Of a stretch of DNA of 8,872 nucleotides, positions 1 to 6,539 are shown piece by piece. Each line of letters begins with the position of its first letter. Positions within the stretch are counted from its first letter, which is position 1. Made by a program: the position numbers and the translations under genes. The DNA is taken from assembly GCA_004298915.1 (NCBI GenBank), contig SCTE01000377.1, positions 1 to 8,872 of the forward strand, written 5' to 3'. Under the pieces are notes generated by a model, which made no database searches, was not told the DNA's origin, and worked only from the letters and a program-made list of their open reading frames with translations. The stretch is from Chloroflexota bacterium. Its GTDB lineage: Bacteria; Chloroflexota; Limnocylindria; Limnocylindrales; CSP1-4.

Positions 1-54
1 GCTGCCGAGGACACTCGAGGAACGTTTTCGGCAACGATTGACCTGATGAGGCCG

Positions 55-471
55 TCAACCGTCGGCCAGGACCTCGAGGAAGTCGGCGGGTGTCAGCACG
101 GGGATGATCGCGCGAAGGTCGAGGAGATGGGCGTCGCCGGTCACCAGCGCATCGGCTCCGGCTTCGCGAGCGAGGTCGATGAGGTACTCGTCGTCCGGAT
201 CCACGCTCATCGGCTCGGGAGACGGCGGAGGGTCGGCGCGAACCACGCCCTCGCGGCGGATCAGGTCGACATACGCGTCGGCCTCGGCCTCGGTGACGTA
301 GCGGCGGAACTTGTCGCGGCCAAGGACCTCGCGCAGCTCGGCGAGGAGGAGGGGCGAGAGGATGAGCTCGAAGGCACCAGCCCGCAGCTCCAGCAGGAGT
401 CGGGCGCTCGCGCCGCCAGGGCTGATCAGTGCCGAGACGAGGACGTTGGTGTCAAGAACCGCGCGGGGCAC
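55..471 (-). CDS. PIN-domain ribonuclease toxin of a type II toxin-antitoxin pair
   Basis: This is a putative PIN-family endoribonuclease (COG1569/VapC-like), the toxin of the pair, expected to cleave RNA using Mg2+ held by acidic residues. Seen, counting from the GTG at 471 (138 aa): an N-terminal beta strand ending in LDTN (Asp7), Glu45 in the LLLAEL helix, Asp94 in DPDDEYL and Asp113 in VTGD. These are the four usual PIN acidic positions. Length matches the family. I chose the GTG at 471 because GGAG lies four bases upstream and the protein then opens MPRAVLDTN, the usual PIN opening. An in-frame GTG at 483 (142 aa) has no ribosome-binding site. The gene overlaps the antitoxin stop by 20 bases, so translation is probably coupled. 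The RNA target cannot be read from sequence. The PIN call is firm; toxicity is inferred from the pairing. Confidence 0.9.
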   Translation of the reverse strand: MPRAVLDTNVLVSALISPGGASARLLLELRAGAFELILSPLLLAELREVLGRDKFRRYVTEAEADAYVDLIRREGVVRADPPPSPEPMSVDPDDEYLIDLAREAGADALVTGDAHLLDLRAIIPVLTPADFLEVLADG

Positions 472-703
472 GACGCTCCGCACGAGCCGCGTGCGACTCG
501 GCTACGGCGAGCCGCATCGCCTCGTCCTCGGTCAGCTCGCTCCGGGCCCAGACACGCGCAAGCACCTCGAAGCCGAGGTATTCGCGAAGCGCGGCCTCGA
601 CGACCTCGGAGTCGCGGGTGTCCGTTCGGGCCGCTCGCACGCGAGCCGCGCGGAGGACCTCCTCGTCCACGTACAGGGTGACCTTTCGCTTCGTGGCAGC
701 CAT
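452..703 (-). CDS. Ribbon-helix-helix antitoxin of the PIN toxin pair
   Basis: A small 83-aa protein read as the antitoxin. Residues 5-44 form a ribbon-helix-helix domain: a basic strand (KRKVTLYVD) followed by two helices, the second ending EVVEAALREYLG. Such dimers bind palindromic operators with the paired strands. Residues 47-83 are a charged helical tail rich in Ala, Arg and Glu, the part that in this class usually wraps and blocks the toxin active site. The ATG at 703 has no Shine-Dalgarno sequence. A -10-like TATGCT ends six bases before it, so the mRNA is probably leaderless. A perfect 14-bp palindrome lies over that promoter and is the likely site of autorepression. The gene runs directly into the toxin. 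The DNA-binding fold is clear; the antitoxin role rests on gene order and tail. Confidence 0.88.
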   Translation of the reverse strand: MAATKRKVTLYVDEEVLRAARVRAARTDTRDSEVVEAALREYLGFEVLARVWARSELTEDEAMRLAVAESHAARAERRAPRGS

Positions 704-709
704 GGCCGC

Positions 710-738
710 AGCATAGCGCTATGCCGTCATACCAGCAA
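710..738 (-). promoter_or_regulatory. Predicted leaderless promoter of the antitoxin-toxin operon
   Basis: Read on the minus strand, TTGCTG (738-733) and TATGCT (715-710) are separated by 17 bases, a sigma70-type spacing. The -10 element ends six bases before the antitoxin ATG at 703, so transcription would start at or next to the start codon. No purine-rich ribosome-binding site is present. The promoter gives the toxin-antitoxin pair its own control, separate from ligD upstream. It is predicted from sequence only. Confidence 0.5.
711..724. promoter_or_regulatory. 14-bp perfect palindrome, likely antitoxin operator
   Basis: GCATAGCGCTATGC is identical to its own reverse complement over all 14 bases. 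It overlaps the -10 element and the spacer of the antitoxin promoter and ends seven bases before the antitoxin ATG. Ribbon-helix-helix antitoxins commonly repress their own operon from such sites. Binding here would block RNA polymerase. The palindrome is seen; the bound protein is inferred. Confidence 0.6.
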
Positions 739-790
739 TAGCCAGTTCGAGGAGCGCCGCCGCGATCCGCACCAATATGTCGACTGCCGC

Positions 791-3673
791 CTAGACCGGG
801 GGCAATTCCTGAAGATCGGTCTGCGCCCCCGCGAAGAGGTCGCCGACCACGGCCACGCGGTCGGGCAGCGTGCGAATGGTCCACCGATCGGGGCGTAGAT
901 CCGGGTCGTCGAGTTCGTCCCAAGTGATCGGCGCTGAGACTGGGGCGCCGGGCGCGGGGCGCACGGCGTAGGGCGCGACGAGCGTCTTGATCGAGGCGTT
1001 CTGGGTGTAGTCGAGGCGGGCCTTGCCGCCGCGGTTGCCCTTCGCCCACTCCCACGACACGAGATCAGGCACGACCGTGCCGACCGCGCGTGACAGCTTC
1101 TCGACCCAGTCCGAGGTCTGGCCGTGGTCGTAGCGCGGCAGGACCGGAACCCAGATCTGGGTCCCGCGTTGGCCTGTCACCTTGGGATAGCCGCGCACGC
1201 CGAGGTGCCCGAGCGCGGTCCGGAAGAGCCGGGTGAGGACGAGCGTCTCCTCCCAGGTCGTGTTGGTGCCCGGATCGATGTCGATCAGCGCAAACGTCGG
1301 CCGGAAGGGTGCATCGAGACGCGATGTCCAGGCGTGGACCTCGAATGCCGCCTGATTGCCGAGCCAGCAGAGCGTCCCGACGCGATCGGCCACCACGTGC
1401 TCGTTGGCCTGGCGGGCCTCGACCCCGACCTCGCGCCAGCGCCGAAGCCACTTCGGGTCGGTCGGTCGAAGGTCCTTCTGCCAGAAACCGGGCTTGTCGG
1501 CACCGTCCGGAAATCGATGCAGGTTGAGCGGCCGCTCGGCGAGGTGCGGGAGCATCGCCGGCGCGATGAGCGCGAAGTAGCGGACGAGCTCGCGCTTGGT
1601 GATCGGGCCGTCAGGATCGCCGTCGCGCGCCGGGAAGATCGGCTTGTCCAGGTTCGTGAGCTTGAGGTCGACGCCGCCGACGCTCCAGACGCCCTCCTTG
1701 CCCAGGGCATCGAGCGCCGACAGCTCCTCGGGCGTCGCCTCCCATGGGTGGATGTGCGACGACGGATCGGGCGCGGCGGACGTGCCGGCGGCGGGCGATG
1801 CCACCGCGCCCTTCCCGCGCTTGCCACGTCCCTCGGGCGCAGCCGCGGCGGGGCCGGCACCCCCGGGGATCTCCGCCTCGGCCGCCTTGACCGCGGCCTT
1901 CGTCTCCATCGCCGATTCGCGGGTCACCTCGAGCGGATCCCGTCCCATCTCGATGGCCTTGTACGAACCCTGCCGGACGATGCCATCGCGGCTCCAGCCC
2001 CCCAGCTCGGCGCGAATCACAAGCTCGGGACGCACCCAGTGGACCCTCGCGAGGTCGCCGCCCCAGCGACCCTTGTAGTCCTTCGGCGGTGGCGGATCGA
2101 ACGGCGGCGCATCGACCTCGAGGTCCGACAACCGCGCAAGGAGGTCCTTCCGGGTCTTGGCGCTGATGCCGGACCCGATCTTGCCGGCGAAATGGAGCCG
2201 CGGGTCGCCGGGCGATTTGCCGGGCGACTTGCCGGGCGACTTGGCGCGCCCCTTGCTCGCCCCGCCGTCGGCCCCGCCGCCGGCCTCCTCCCGCTCGTAC
2301 GTCCCGACGACGAGCGCCCCCAGATCCCGGGCGCTCCCCTCCCCCGGCGTCCACCCGCCGACCACGAGCTCCTGCTCGGGGCGGATCTTGAGCTTGAGCC
2401 AGGCGCGGGAGCGCTGGCCGGATTCGTAGCGCGAGCGCCGGTGCTTGGCGATGGCCCCCTCGAGCCCCTGCGCGGCGCAGGCCTCGAGGAACGCGACGCC
2501 CTCGGTCTCGACGTGGCTCGCATACCGCACCCGCGCGTTCTCGCGGATCACGGATCGCAGGAGCCGCTTCCGATCTTCGAGCGGGACCTGGACGAGTGAG
2601 CGACCATCGAGGTACAGCAGGTCGAACGCCTGGAAGACGAACTCGGGTGCGGCGCGCCCGTCCGTGCCCTTGACCCCGATCCGTTCCTGGAGGAGCGAGA
2701 AGTCGGGCAGGCCGTCCTTGCCGAGGGCCACGACCTCGCCATCGACGATCGCCTCGCCCGCCGCGAGCCAGGTGGCCGGGTCGAGCAACCGTGGAAAGTA
2801 CGTCGCGCCGTCCTTGCCGTTCCGGGTGAACGTGCGGACCTTCCCGTCGCGGACATGGGCCTGGAGCCGGTAGCCGTCCCACTTGACCTCGAACAGCCAG
2901 TCCTCGTCCCGGAACGGTCGATCGGCGAGCGTCGCGGCCATCGGCTCGATGAAACCCGGCATCGGCGCCTCGATGGCCGAGCTGAGATCGATCTGGGCCG
3001 CGGCCGCCGGCGCCTCGCTGATCCACAGGGCGTCCCGCTCGGCCTTGACCTCGTCGTTGGTCCGGCCCGTCTTCACGCTCTGCGGGTGATCCTCCGCGTC
3101 CCAGCCCGCCACCGCGTGCTCGTCCTTCTTGTGGATCAGCAGCCACTGCTCGGCCTCGTCGTCCTCGAAGGCGCGAGCCGCGGGATCAACGTCCCCTCTG
3201 CGCCCACGCGCCGAACCGCCGCGCCCACCCCGGCCGCTCGTGCGGACGATCGTGAAACGGCCCTGGAGCTTCTGGCCATCAAGCCGGAACTTGACCTCCC
3301 CGTCGGCCACCCCGCGCTCGCCGTCGGGCGTCTCCGATTCGGCCTCCCAGGTACCCCAGTCCCAGACGATGACGTCGCCGGCGCCGTACTGGGCCTTCGG
3401 GATCACGCCCTCGAAGTCGAGGTATTCGATCGGGTGGTCCTCGACGTGGACGGCCATCCGGCGAGCGGCGGGATCGAGCGTCGGACCCTTTGGCACCGCC
3501 CAGGACACCAGCACGCCGCCCATCTCCAGGCGGAAGTCGTAGTGAAGCCGCGTGGCGCGGTGGCGCTGGACCACGAACCTCCCGGAGGAGGCGGCGGCCG
3601 CGACGGCCGGGTCGCCGGCGGGTTCGGGAGTGCGCTTGAAGTCGCGCTTGCGCCGGTATTCCTCGAGCGGCAT
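791..3673 (-). CDS. ligD: Multifunctional NHEJ DNA ligase LigD (phosphoesterase-ligase-polymerase)
   Basis: An ATP-dependent end-processing ligase of 960 aa. (1) 3'-phosphoesterase, about 30-190, with His38, His44, Asp46, Arg48, His80 and Tyr84 in the spacing of the Pseudomonas aeruginosa enzyme. (2) Ligase, about 238-540: nucleophile Lys264 in EVKWDGYR, motif IV around EGAIAK (405-410), motif V WLKLK (425-429), then an OB fold. (3) Primase-type polymerase, about 665-955, with metal ligands Asp798 and Asp800 (LIDIDP) and Asp888 (RLDY). The domain order is that of Pseudomonas, not Mycobacterium. Low-complexity stretches interrupt it at about 146-175 (Gly/Arg-rich), 460-491 (KSPG repeats inside the OB fold) and 603-640 (inter-domain linker). 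Motif II reads TGQRGTQIWVP, with Gln839 where His is usual. The gene follows ku by 29 bases with no clear ribosome-binding site, so coupled translation is likely. The start fits the family opening LEEYRRKRDF. Confidence 0.96.
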   Translation of the reverse strand: MPLEEYRRKRDFKRTPEPAGDPAVAAAASSGRFVVQRHRATRLHYDFRLEMGGVLVSWAVPKGPTLDPAARRMAVHVEDHPIEYLDFEGVIPKAQYGAGDVIVWDWGTWEAESETPDGERGVADGEVKFRLDGQKLQGRFTIVRTSGRGGRGGSARGRRGDVDPAARAFEDDEAEQWLLIHKKDEHAVAGWDAEDHPQSVKTGRTNDEVKAERDALWISEAPAAAAQIDLSSAIEAPMPGFIEPMAATLADRPFRDEDWLFEVKWDGYRLQAHVRDGKVRTFTRNGKDGATYFPRLLDPATWLAAGEAIVDGEVVALGKDGLPDFSLLQERIGVKGTDGRAAPEFVFQAFDLLYLDGRSLVQVPLEDRKRLLRSVIRENARVRYASHVETEGVAFLEACAAQGLEGAIAKHRRSRYESGQRSRAWLKLKIRPEQELVVGGWTPGEGSARDLGALVVGTYEREEAGGGADGGASKGRAKSPGKSPGKSPGDPRLHFAGKIGSGISAKTRKDLLARLSDLEVDAPPFDPPPPKDYKGRWGGDLARVHWVRPELVIRAELGGWSRDGIVRQGSYKAIEMGRDPLEVTRESAMETKAAVKAAEAEIPGGAGPAAAAPEGRGKRGKGAVASPAAGTSAAPDPSSHIHPWEATPEELSALDALGKEGVWSVGGVDLKLTNLDKPIFPARDGDPDGPITKRELVRYFALIAPAMLPHLAERPLNLHRFPDGADKPGFWQKDLRPTDPKWLRRWREVGVEARQANEHVVADRVGTLCWLGNQAAFEVHAWTSRLDAPFRPTFALIDIDPGTNTTWEETLVLTRLFRTALGHLGVRGYPKVTGQRGTQIWVPVLPRYDHGQTSDWVEKLSRAVGTVVPDLVSWEWAKGNRGGKARLDYTQNASIKTLVAPYAVRPAPGAPVSAPITWDELDDPDLRPDRWTIRTLPDRVAVVGDLFAGAQTDLQELPPV
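2207..2242. repeat. Three tandem 12-bp repeats inside ligD
   Basis: Three copies of gccgggcga(c/t)tt run head to tail. Copies two and three are identical, and the first differs at one base. On the coding strand they give KSPGKSPGKSPG (LigD residues 478-489) within a flexible insertion of the ligase OB fold. The repeat unit is a multiple of three, so copy-number change by slippage would keep the frame and alter only the loop length. Confidence 0.9.
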
Positions 3674-3689
3674 GCCGGCAGGATTGCGA

Positions 3690-3703
3690 ACGCCGCGGGG
3701 CGT
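3690..3703 (-). other. Small inverted repeat at the ku-ligD junction
   Basis: Arms ACGCC and GGCGT flank a four-base loop, touching the last base of the ku stop codon. In the transcript this is a short GC hairpin sitting between ku and ligD, where no ribosome-binding site is visible. It lacks a U-tract, so it is unlikely to terminate. It could tune ligD translation, or it may be chance in GC-rich DNA. Confidence 0.25.
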
Positions 3704-4659
3704 CAGGCGCTCTTGCGGCGTCGCGCCGGCTTGGCCTCTTCAGCGGCCGCGTCGGCCGCTGCGGTGCTCGCCTTCGACTTGGCGGCGACCTTCGCTGCCG
3801 GTGCGTCGGCGCGCGCCGCCTTCTTGGCCTTGGCGTCGGCGACCGAGGTCGGCGGGGGCGTGATGGCCTCGCGGGCTTCCTTGGCCTTCTTGACGCTCGC
3901 CTCGAGGGCGGCCATCAGGTCGATCAGGTTCGAGGACTCCTCGGCCGGCGCCGCGGCCGTCACCTCGCGACCCTCGACCTTGGATTCGATGATCTCCATG
4001 AGCGCGGTCCGGTACTCGTCCCGGTACTGGGCGGGATCGAACGCGCCGGTCATGGCGCCGATCAACTGCTCGGCCATCGCCTTCTCGGCGGGCTTGATCT
4101 CGGGCTCCTCGTCGTCCAGGTCGAGCTCGGTCAGGGCCCGGATCTCGTCCGGCCAGTAGAGCGTGGACAGGATCATCGTGTTCTCGAAGGGATCCAGGGC
4201 GGCGAGCGCCTCGCGGTCCTTGATCACGACCTTGCAGATCGCGGTCAGGCCCTTGTCCTTGAGCACCGACTTGAGCAGGCCGAACGCCTTGCGCCCGATC
4301 TTGTCCGGCTCGATGTAGTAGGCCTGCTTCACGAACCGGGTGTTCGTCTCCGCCTCGCTCGACTCGACGAACTGCTCGATCTCGATCGAGCGGACCGTCT
4401 TGAGCGGCAGCGATTCGAGGTCCTCGTCGGTGATGACGACGTACTCACCAGGCGCGTATTCGAACCCCTTGACGGTGTCCGAGCGCGAGATGACCTCCTC
4501 CTCGACGGGACAGAAGACCTTCATCTGGATCCGTGACAGGTCCGTCTCGTGGAGCATGTTGAAGCTGACGCCGGCGCGTGATTCGGTCGCCACGTAGAGC
4601 TTGATCGGAATGGTCACGAGGCCGAACTGGATGGCCCCTTTCCACATCGCGCGTGCCAC
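3703..4659 (-). CDS. ku: Bacterial Ku, NHEJ DNA end-binding protein
   Basis: Ku forms a homodimeric ring that threads onto double-strand ends and recruits LigD. The 318-aa product opens MARAMWKGAIQFGLVTIPIKLY, here split by class as MARAMWKGAI then QFGLVTIPIK, typical of bacterial Ku. The core beta-barrel spans about 1-235, including LHETDLSRIQ (36-45), TVKGFEY (62-68) and the conserved segment around LSTLYWPDEIR (164-174). A Ku C-terminal segment follows (NLIDLMAALEASVKKAK, 244-260). From about 277 to the end lies a Lys/Ala/Arg-rich tail resembling histone H1 tails, a known feature of some bacterial Ku proteins that affects DNA binding. The GTG start is preferred over the ATG 12 bases in, because GAGGAA lies five bases before it and the family opening is kept. 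It is the first gene of the operon with ligD. Confidence 0.96.
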   Translation of the reverse strand: MARAMWKGAIQFGLVTIPIKLYVATESRAGVSFNMLHETDLSRIQMKVFCPVEEEVISRSDTVKGFEYAPGEYVVITDEDLESLPLKTVRSIEIEQFVESSEAETNTRFVKQAYYIEPDKIGRKAFGLLKSVLKDKGLTAICKVVIKDREALAALDPFENTMILSTLYWPDEIRALTELDLDDEEPEIKPAEKAMAEQLIGAMTGAFDPAQYRDEYRTALMEIIESKVEGREVTAAAPAEESSNLIDLMAALEASVKKAKEAREAITPPPTSVADAKAKKAARADAPAAKVAAKSKASTAAADAAAEEAKPARRRKSA

Positions 4660-4703
4660 GGCGGTTCCTCAGCTTCGATCCGGCGCCCGGTGGCCGGACC
4701 GAG

Positions 4704-4712
4704 ACCATATCA
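4704..4712 (-). promoter_or_regulatory. Possible extended -10 promoter of ku-ligD
   Basis: On the minus strand TGATATGGT reads as an extended -10 element (TG, one base, TATGGT). It would give a 5' leader of roughly 35-40 bases containing the GAGGAA ribosome-binding site of ku. No convincing -35 hexamer is present at the usual distance, which extended -10 promoters can tolerate. The site is inferred from sequence alone. Confidence 0.35.
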
Positions 4713-4768
4713 CTCGACGGCAAGGTGCCCGGCGATCGGCAATCGCGCGGGTCGGCACACAGCTCGGG

Positions 4769-4774
4769 TACAGT
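4769..4774 (+). promoter_or_regulatory. -10-like element directly before the YdeI-like gene
   Basis: TACAGT ends six bases before the ATG at 4781, and there is no Shine-Dalgarno sequence between. This is the layout of a leaderless transcript. The -35 position shows no good match, so the call is tentative. It gains support from the same arrangement at the antitoxin and DUF3830 genes. Confidence 0.35.
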
Positions 4775-4780
4775 CGAACC

Positions 4781-5233
4781 ATGAAGTTCCAGGCGCTCCT
4801 CGAGTTGAGTGGCAAGACGGCCACGGGCATGCGCGTGCCGACGTCGATCGTCGAGGGGCTCGGCGGCGGCAAGCGGCCGGCGGTCCGGGTCACGATCAAC
4901 GGGTTCACCTACCGAAGCACGATCGCGGTGTATGGCGGCGAGTACCTGCTCGGCGTCAATGCCGACAACCGCGAGGCGACCGGCGCCAGGGCCGGTGACA
5001 TGCTGGACGTGGAGATCGAGCTCGACACCGCGCCGCGTGAGGTGACCGTCCCGGACGATTTCGCGGCTGCCCTCGACCCGCACGCGGAAGCGCGGCGCTT
5101 CTTCGACGGCCTGTCCTACAGCGAGCGACGCTGGTTCGTGCTCGGTATCGATGACGCCAAGACACCGGAGACCCGAGCGCGCCGGATCGACAAGGCCGTC
5201 GCTCGCCTGCGCGAGGGTCGCGGCCAGCGCTGA
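4781..5233 (+). CDS. DUF1905 plus YdeI/OmpD-associated family protein
   Basis: A 150-aa soluble protein with two recognisable parts. Residues 1-84 match DUF1905: a beta-rich segment opening MKFQALLELSGKTATGMRVP, with GEYLLGVNADNREATGARAGD in the middle (given here only as a landmark near 53-73). Residues 88-147 match the YdeI/OmpD-associated C-terminal helical region: VPDDFAAAL, FFDGLSYSERR, then AKTPETRARRIDKAV. The Escherichia coli namesake YdeI has been linked to stress and bacteriocin tolerance, but no reaction is established for the family, so I assign no function. The ATG at 4781 is chosen because homology begins exactly there; an in-frame upstream extension to 4601 would overlap ku and shows no family similarity. 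It is divergent from ku across 121 bases and converges on the nuclease-like gene with two bases between stops. Confidence 0.87.
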   Translation: MKFQALLELSGKTATGMRVPTSIVEGLGGGKRPAVRVTINGFTYRSTIAVYGGEYLLGVNADNREATGARAGDMLDVEIELDTAPREVTVPDDFAAALDPHAEARRFFDGLSYSERRWFVLGIDDAKTPETRARRIDKAVARLREGRGQR

Positions 5234-5245
5234 GTTCAGGCGCTG
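5225..5245. terminator. Hairpin spanning two convergent stop codons
   Basis: Arms CAGCGC (5225-5230) and GCGCTG (5240-5245) are exact complements. The two stop codons, TGA on the plus strand and TCA (TGA on the minus strand), lie between them and can extend the stem with one bulged base. It is positioned to end transcription from both sides. There is no T-tract, so if it terminates it is not a classical Rho-independent site. Confidence 0.4.
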
Positions 5246-6498
5246 ACGGTCACGAGCTCGCGCTCGGCACGGACGATCTGGGCGAGGATCAGCTCGCGCA
5301 TCCGATCCAGCGCCCCCGCGACGTTGTTGGCCGTGGTCCCGATCTGGGTCAGGTTCGACTTCATCGCGCGGATGGCCTCGAGCTGCTCGCGGATCGCGGT
5401 CAGCGCCTCTCGGAGCGCCTCGGCATCGACCTCGGCCTCGTTCTGGCGCAGGCTCGCGAGGGCGAGCAGGCGCGCCAGCCGAACCGCGGCCTCGAGCGAA
5501 GAGGTGTCCGGGTCGGCCGGATCGACGACGCAGTAGACGTCCCCGGCACGGACGTCGAACGGCGCAATCCCCGCGGGCGCGTGCTGGGGCGTGAAGACCA
5601 CCAGGCCAACGGCCGCATCGCGGTTGGTGCGTGCCTCGCTCAGTTCGTCTCGCATCTCGCGACCCGAGACCTTGCGGTCCTTGGCCTCGACCACGACACG
5701 GAGTTCCATGCCGCGCGCCACCGCGGGATCCAGGGTCAGCACGAAGTCGCCCTTCTTGCATCGGCCCGAATCCCCCGCCTCGGTGCCGGTCCGCTCGAGG
5801 AGGTCATTCGCGCCGCGCGCGATGTCGCCGAGCATGCCCTCGAGGAGGGCCTCGAAGTCGGCGCCCTTGGCCGACGACTTCGCCCGCTCGCCGGCCCTGG
5901 CCGCGCCCGCGGCCTCGATGGCGATCAGCTTTTCCTCGATCGCCTTGAACCCGGCGGCCACTTCGCCGCGGAACTGGTGGAGCGGCGAGCCCATCCGAGT
6001 CGGATCCAGGAGCGTGGCGAGGCGCGAGGCGTCGCCATCAAAGTACGAGTCGAGCATCGCGGACATCTTGCCGATCGCCGAATCGCGGCGCTTCGGGTCG
6101 AACAGCTCCGTGACCATGGACTGGAGCTTGCCGCGATCGCCCAGGAACGTCTCGAGCGTCCGCGGGAGGCGACCATCGCCATCCCCGAAGTTCGAGCGGA
6201 GGACCTGCTCGAGGGCCTCGGCCGCGCGGTCATTCGCGGTCCGGTTCTGCTCCGCGAAGCGGTCAAACTCAGAGCGGACGGCATCGAGGTTGAGGGTCAC
6301 GCCGACGCTCTGGAGCGCGGTCAGGCCGATGCGCAGGGCCCGCTCTACCACGAGGGGCCGCTCGTGCTCCGGCTGGCCGGCGAGCCAGGCGGCCTGGCCC
6401 GGATCCACGAGGGTCATCCGGTCGATGAGGATCCGGTCGCCATCAATGCGAATTGACGGGTCCGGGCGGGACGGGAGCGAGACGATTCGTGCTTCCAT
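5236..6498 (-). CDS. Unrecognised protein with C-terminal PD-(D/E)XK nuclease-like core
   Basis: I do not recognise the whole protein (420 aa). Residues 1-200 are mostly charged helices with no known domain. A nuclease-like core begins near 209: KGADFEALLEGML (helix, Glu216), GDFVLTLDP (Asp251), then RVVVEAKDR (Glu271, Ala272, Lys273) and VGLVVFT (298-304). The order Glu, Asp, Glu-x-Lys on strands is the PD-(D/E)XK signature of restriction and repair nucleases. Residues 350-418 are long amphipathic helices, probably a coiled coil. I start at the ATG at 6498. An in-frame ATG at 6678 adds 60 residues unlike the rest in composition, and a perfect inverted repeat (6521-6539) lies just upstream of 6498. 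The ribosome-binding site is weak in either case. Role in DNA repair or restriction is inferred from the fold and from ku-ligD nearby. The motif is visible; activity is unproven. Confidence 0.7.
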   Translation of the reverse strand: MEARIVSLPSRPDPSIRIDGDRILIDRMTLVDPGQAAWLAGQPEHERPLVVERALRIGLTALQSVGVTLNLDAVRSEFDRFAEQNRTANDRAAEALEQVLRSNFGDGDGRLPRTLETFLGDRGKLQSMVTELFDPKRRDSAIGKMSAMLDSYFDGDASRLATLLDPTRMGSPLHQFRGEVAAGFKAIEEKLIAIEAAGAARAGERAKSSAKGADFEALLEGMLGDIARGANDLLERTGTEAGDSGRCKKGDFVLTLDPAVARGMELRVVVEAKDRKVSGREMRDELSEARTNRDAAVGLVVFTPQHAPAGIAPFDVRAGDVYCVVDPADPDTSSLEAAVRLARLLALASLRQNEAEVDAEALREALTAIREQLEAIRAMKSNLTQIGTTANNVAGALDRMRELILAQIVRAERELVTVSA

Positions 6499-6520
6499 GC
6501 CCACATCTTCGGGGCCTCGC

Positions 6521-6539
6521 GTGACACCTAGCGTGTCAC
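6521..6539. promoter_or_regulatory. Inverted repeat GTGACAC-N5-GTGTCAC, operator candidate
   Basis: Two perfect 7-base arms surround CTAGC. The site lies 22 bases before the ATG of the nuclease-like gene, where a repressor would block transcription or where an mRNA hairpin would form in the leader. Spacing suits a dimeric helix-turn-helix regulator. No regulator gene is in the window, so the binding protein is unknown. Confidence 0.45.

Noticed and set aside
3..33. Loose stem TGCCGA...TCGGCA after the toxin gene, considered as a terminator
   Set aside because: The stem is six base pairs with a 19-base loop and has no T-tract after it in the right direction. It is too weak to annotate.
1124..2599. 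Long plus-strand open frame (491 codons) opposite ligD
   Set aside because: It lies fully antisense to well-supported ligD domains. Its product is a low-complexity Arg/Ala/Gly/Leu mixture with no motif, typical of mirror frames in GC-rich genes.
2855..4159. Long plus-strand open frame (434 codons) opposite ligD and ku
   Set aside because: It crosses the ku-ligD junction antisense to both genes, has no ribosome-binding site or recognisable domain, and exists because of codon bias in the real genes.
4601..4780. Upstream extension of the YdeI-like protein into ku
   Set aside because: The family similarity begins at the ATG at 4781, and the extension would overlap the ku start region.
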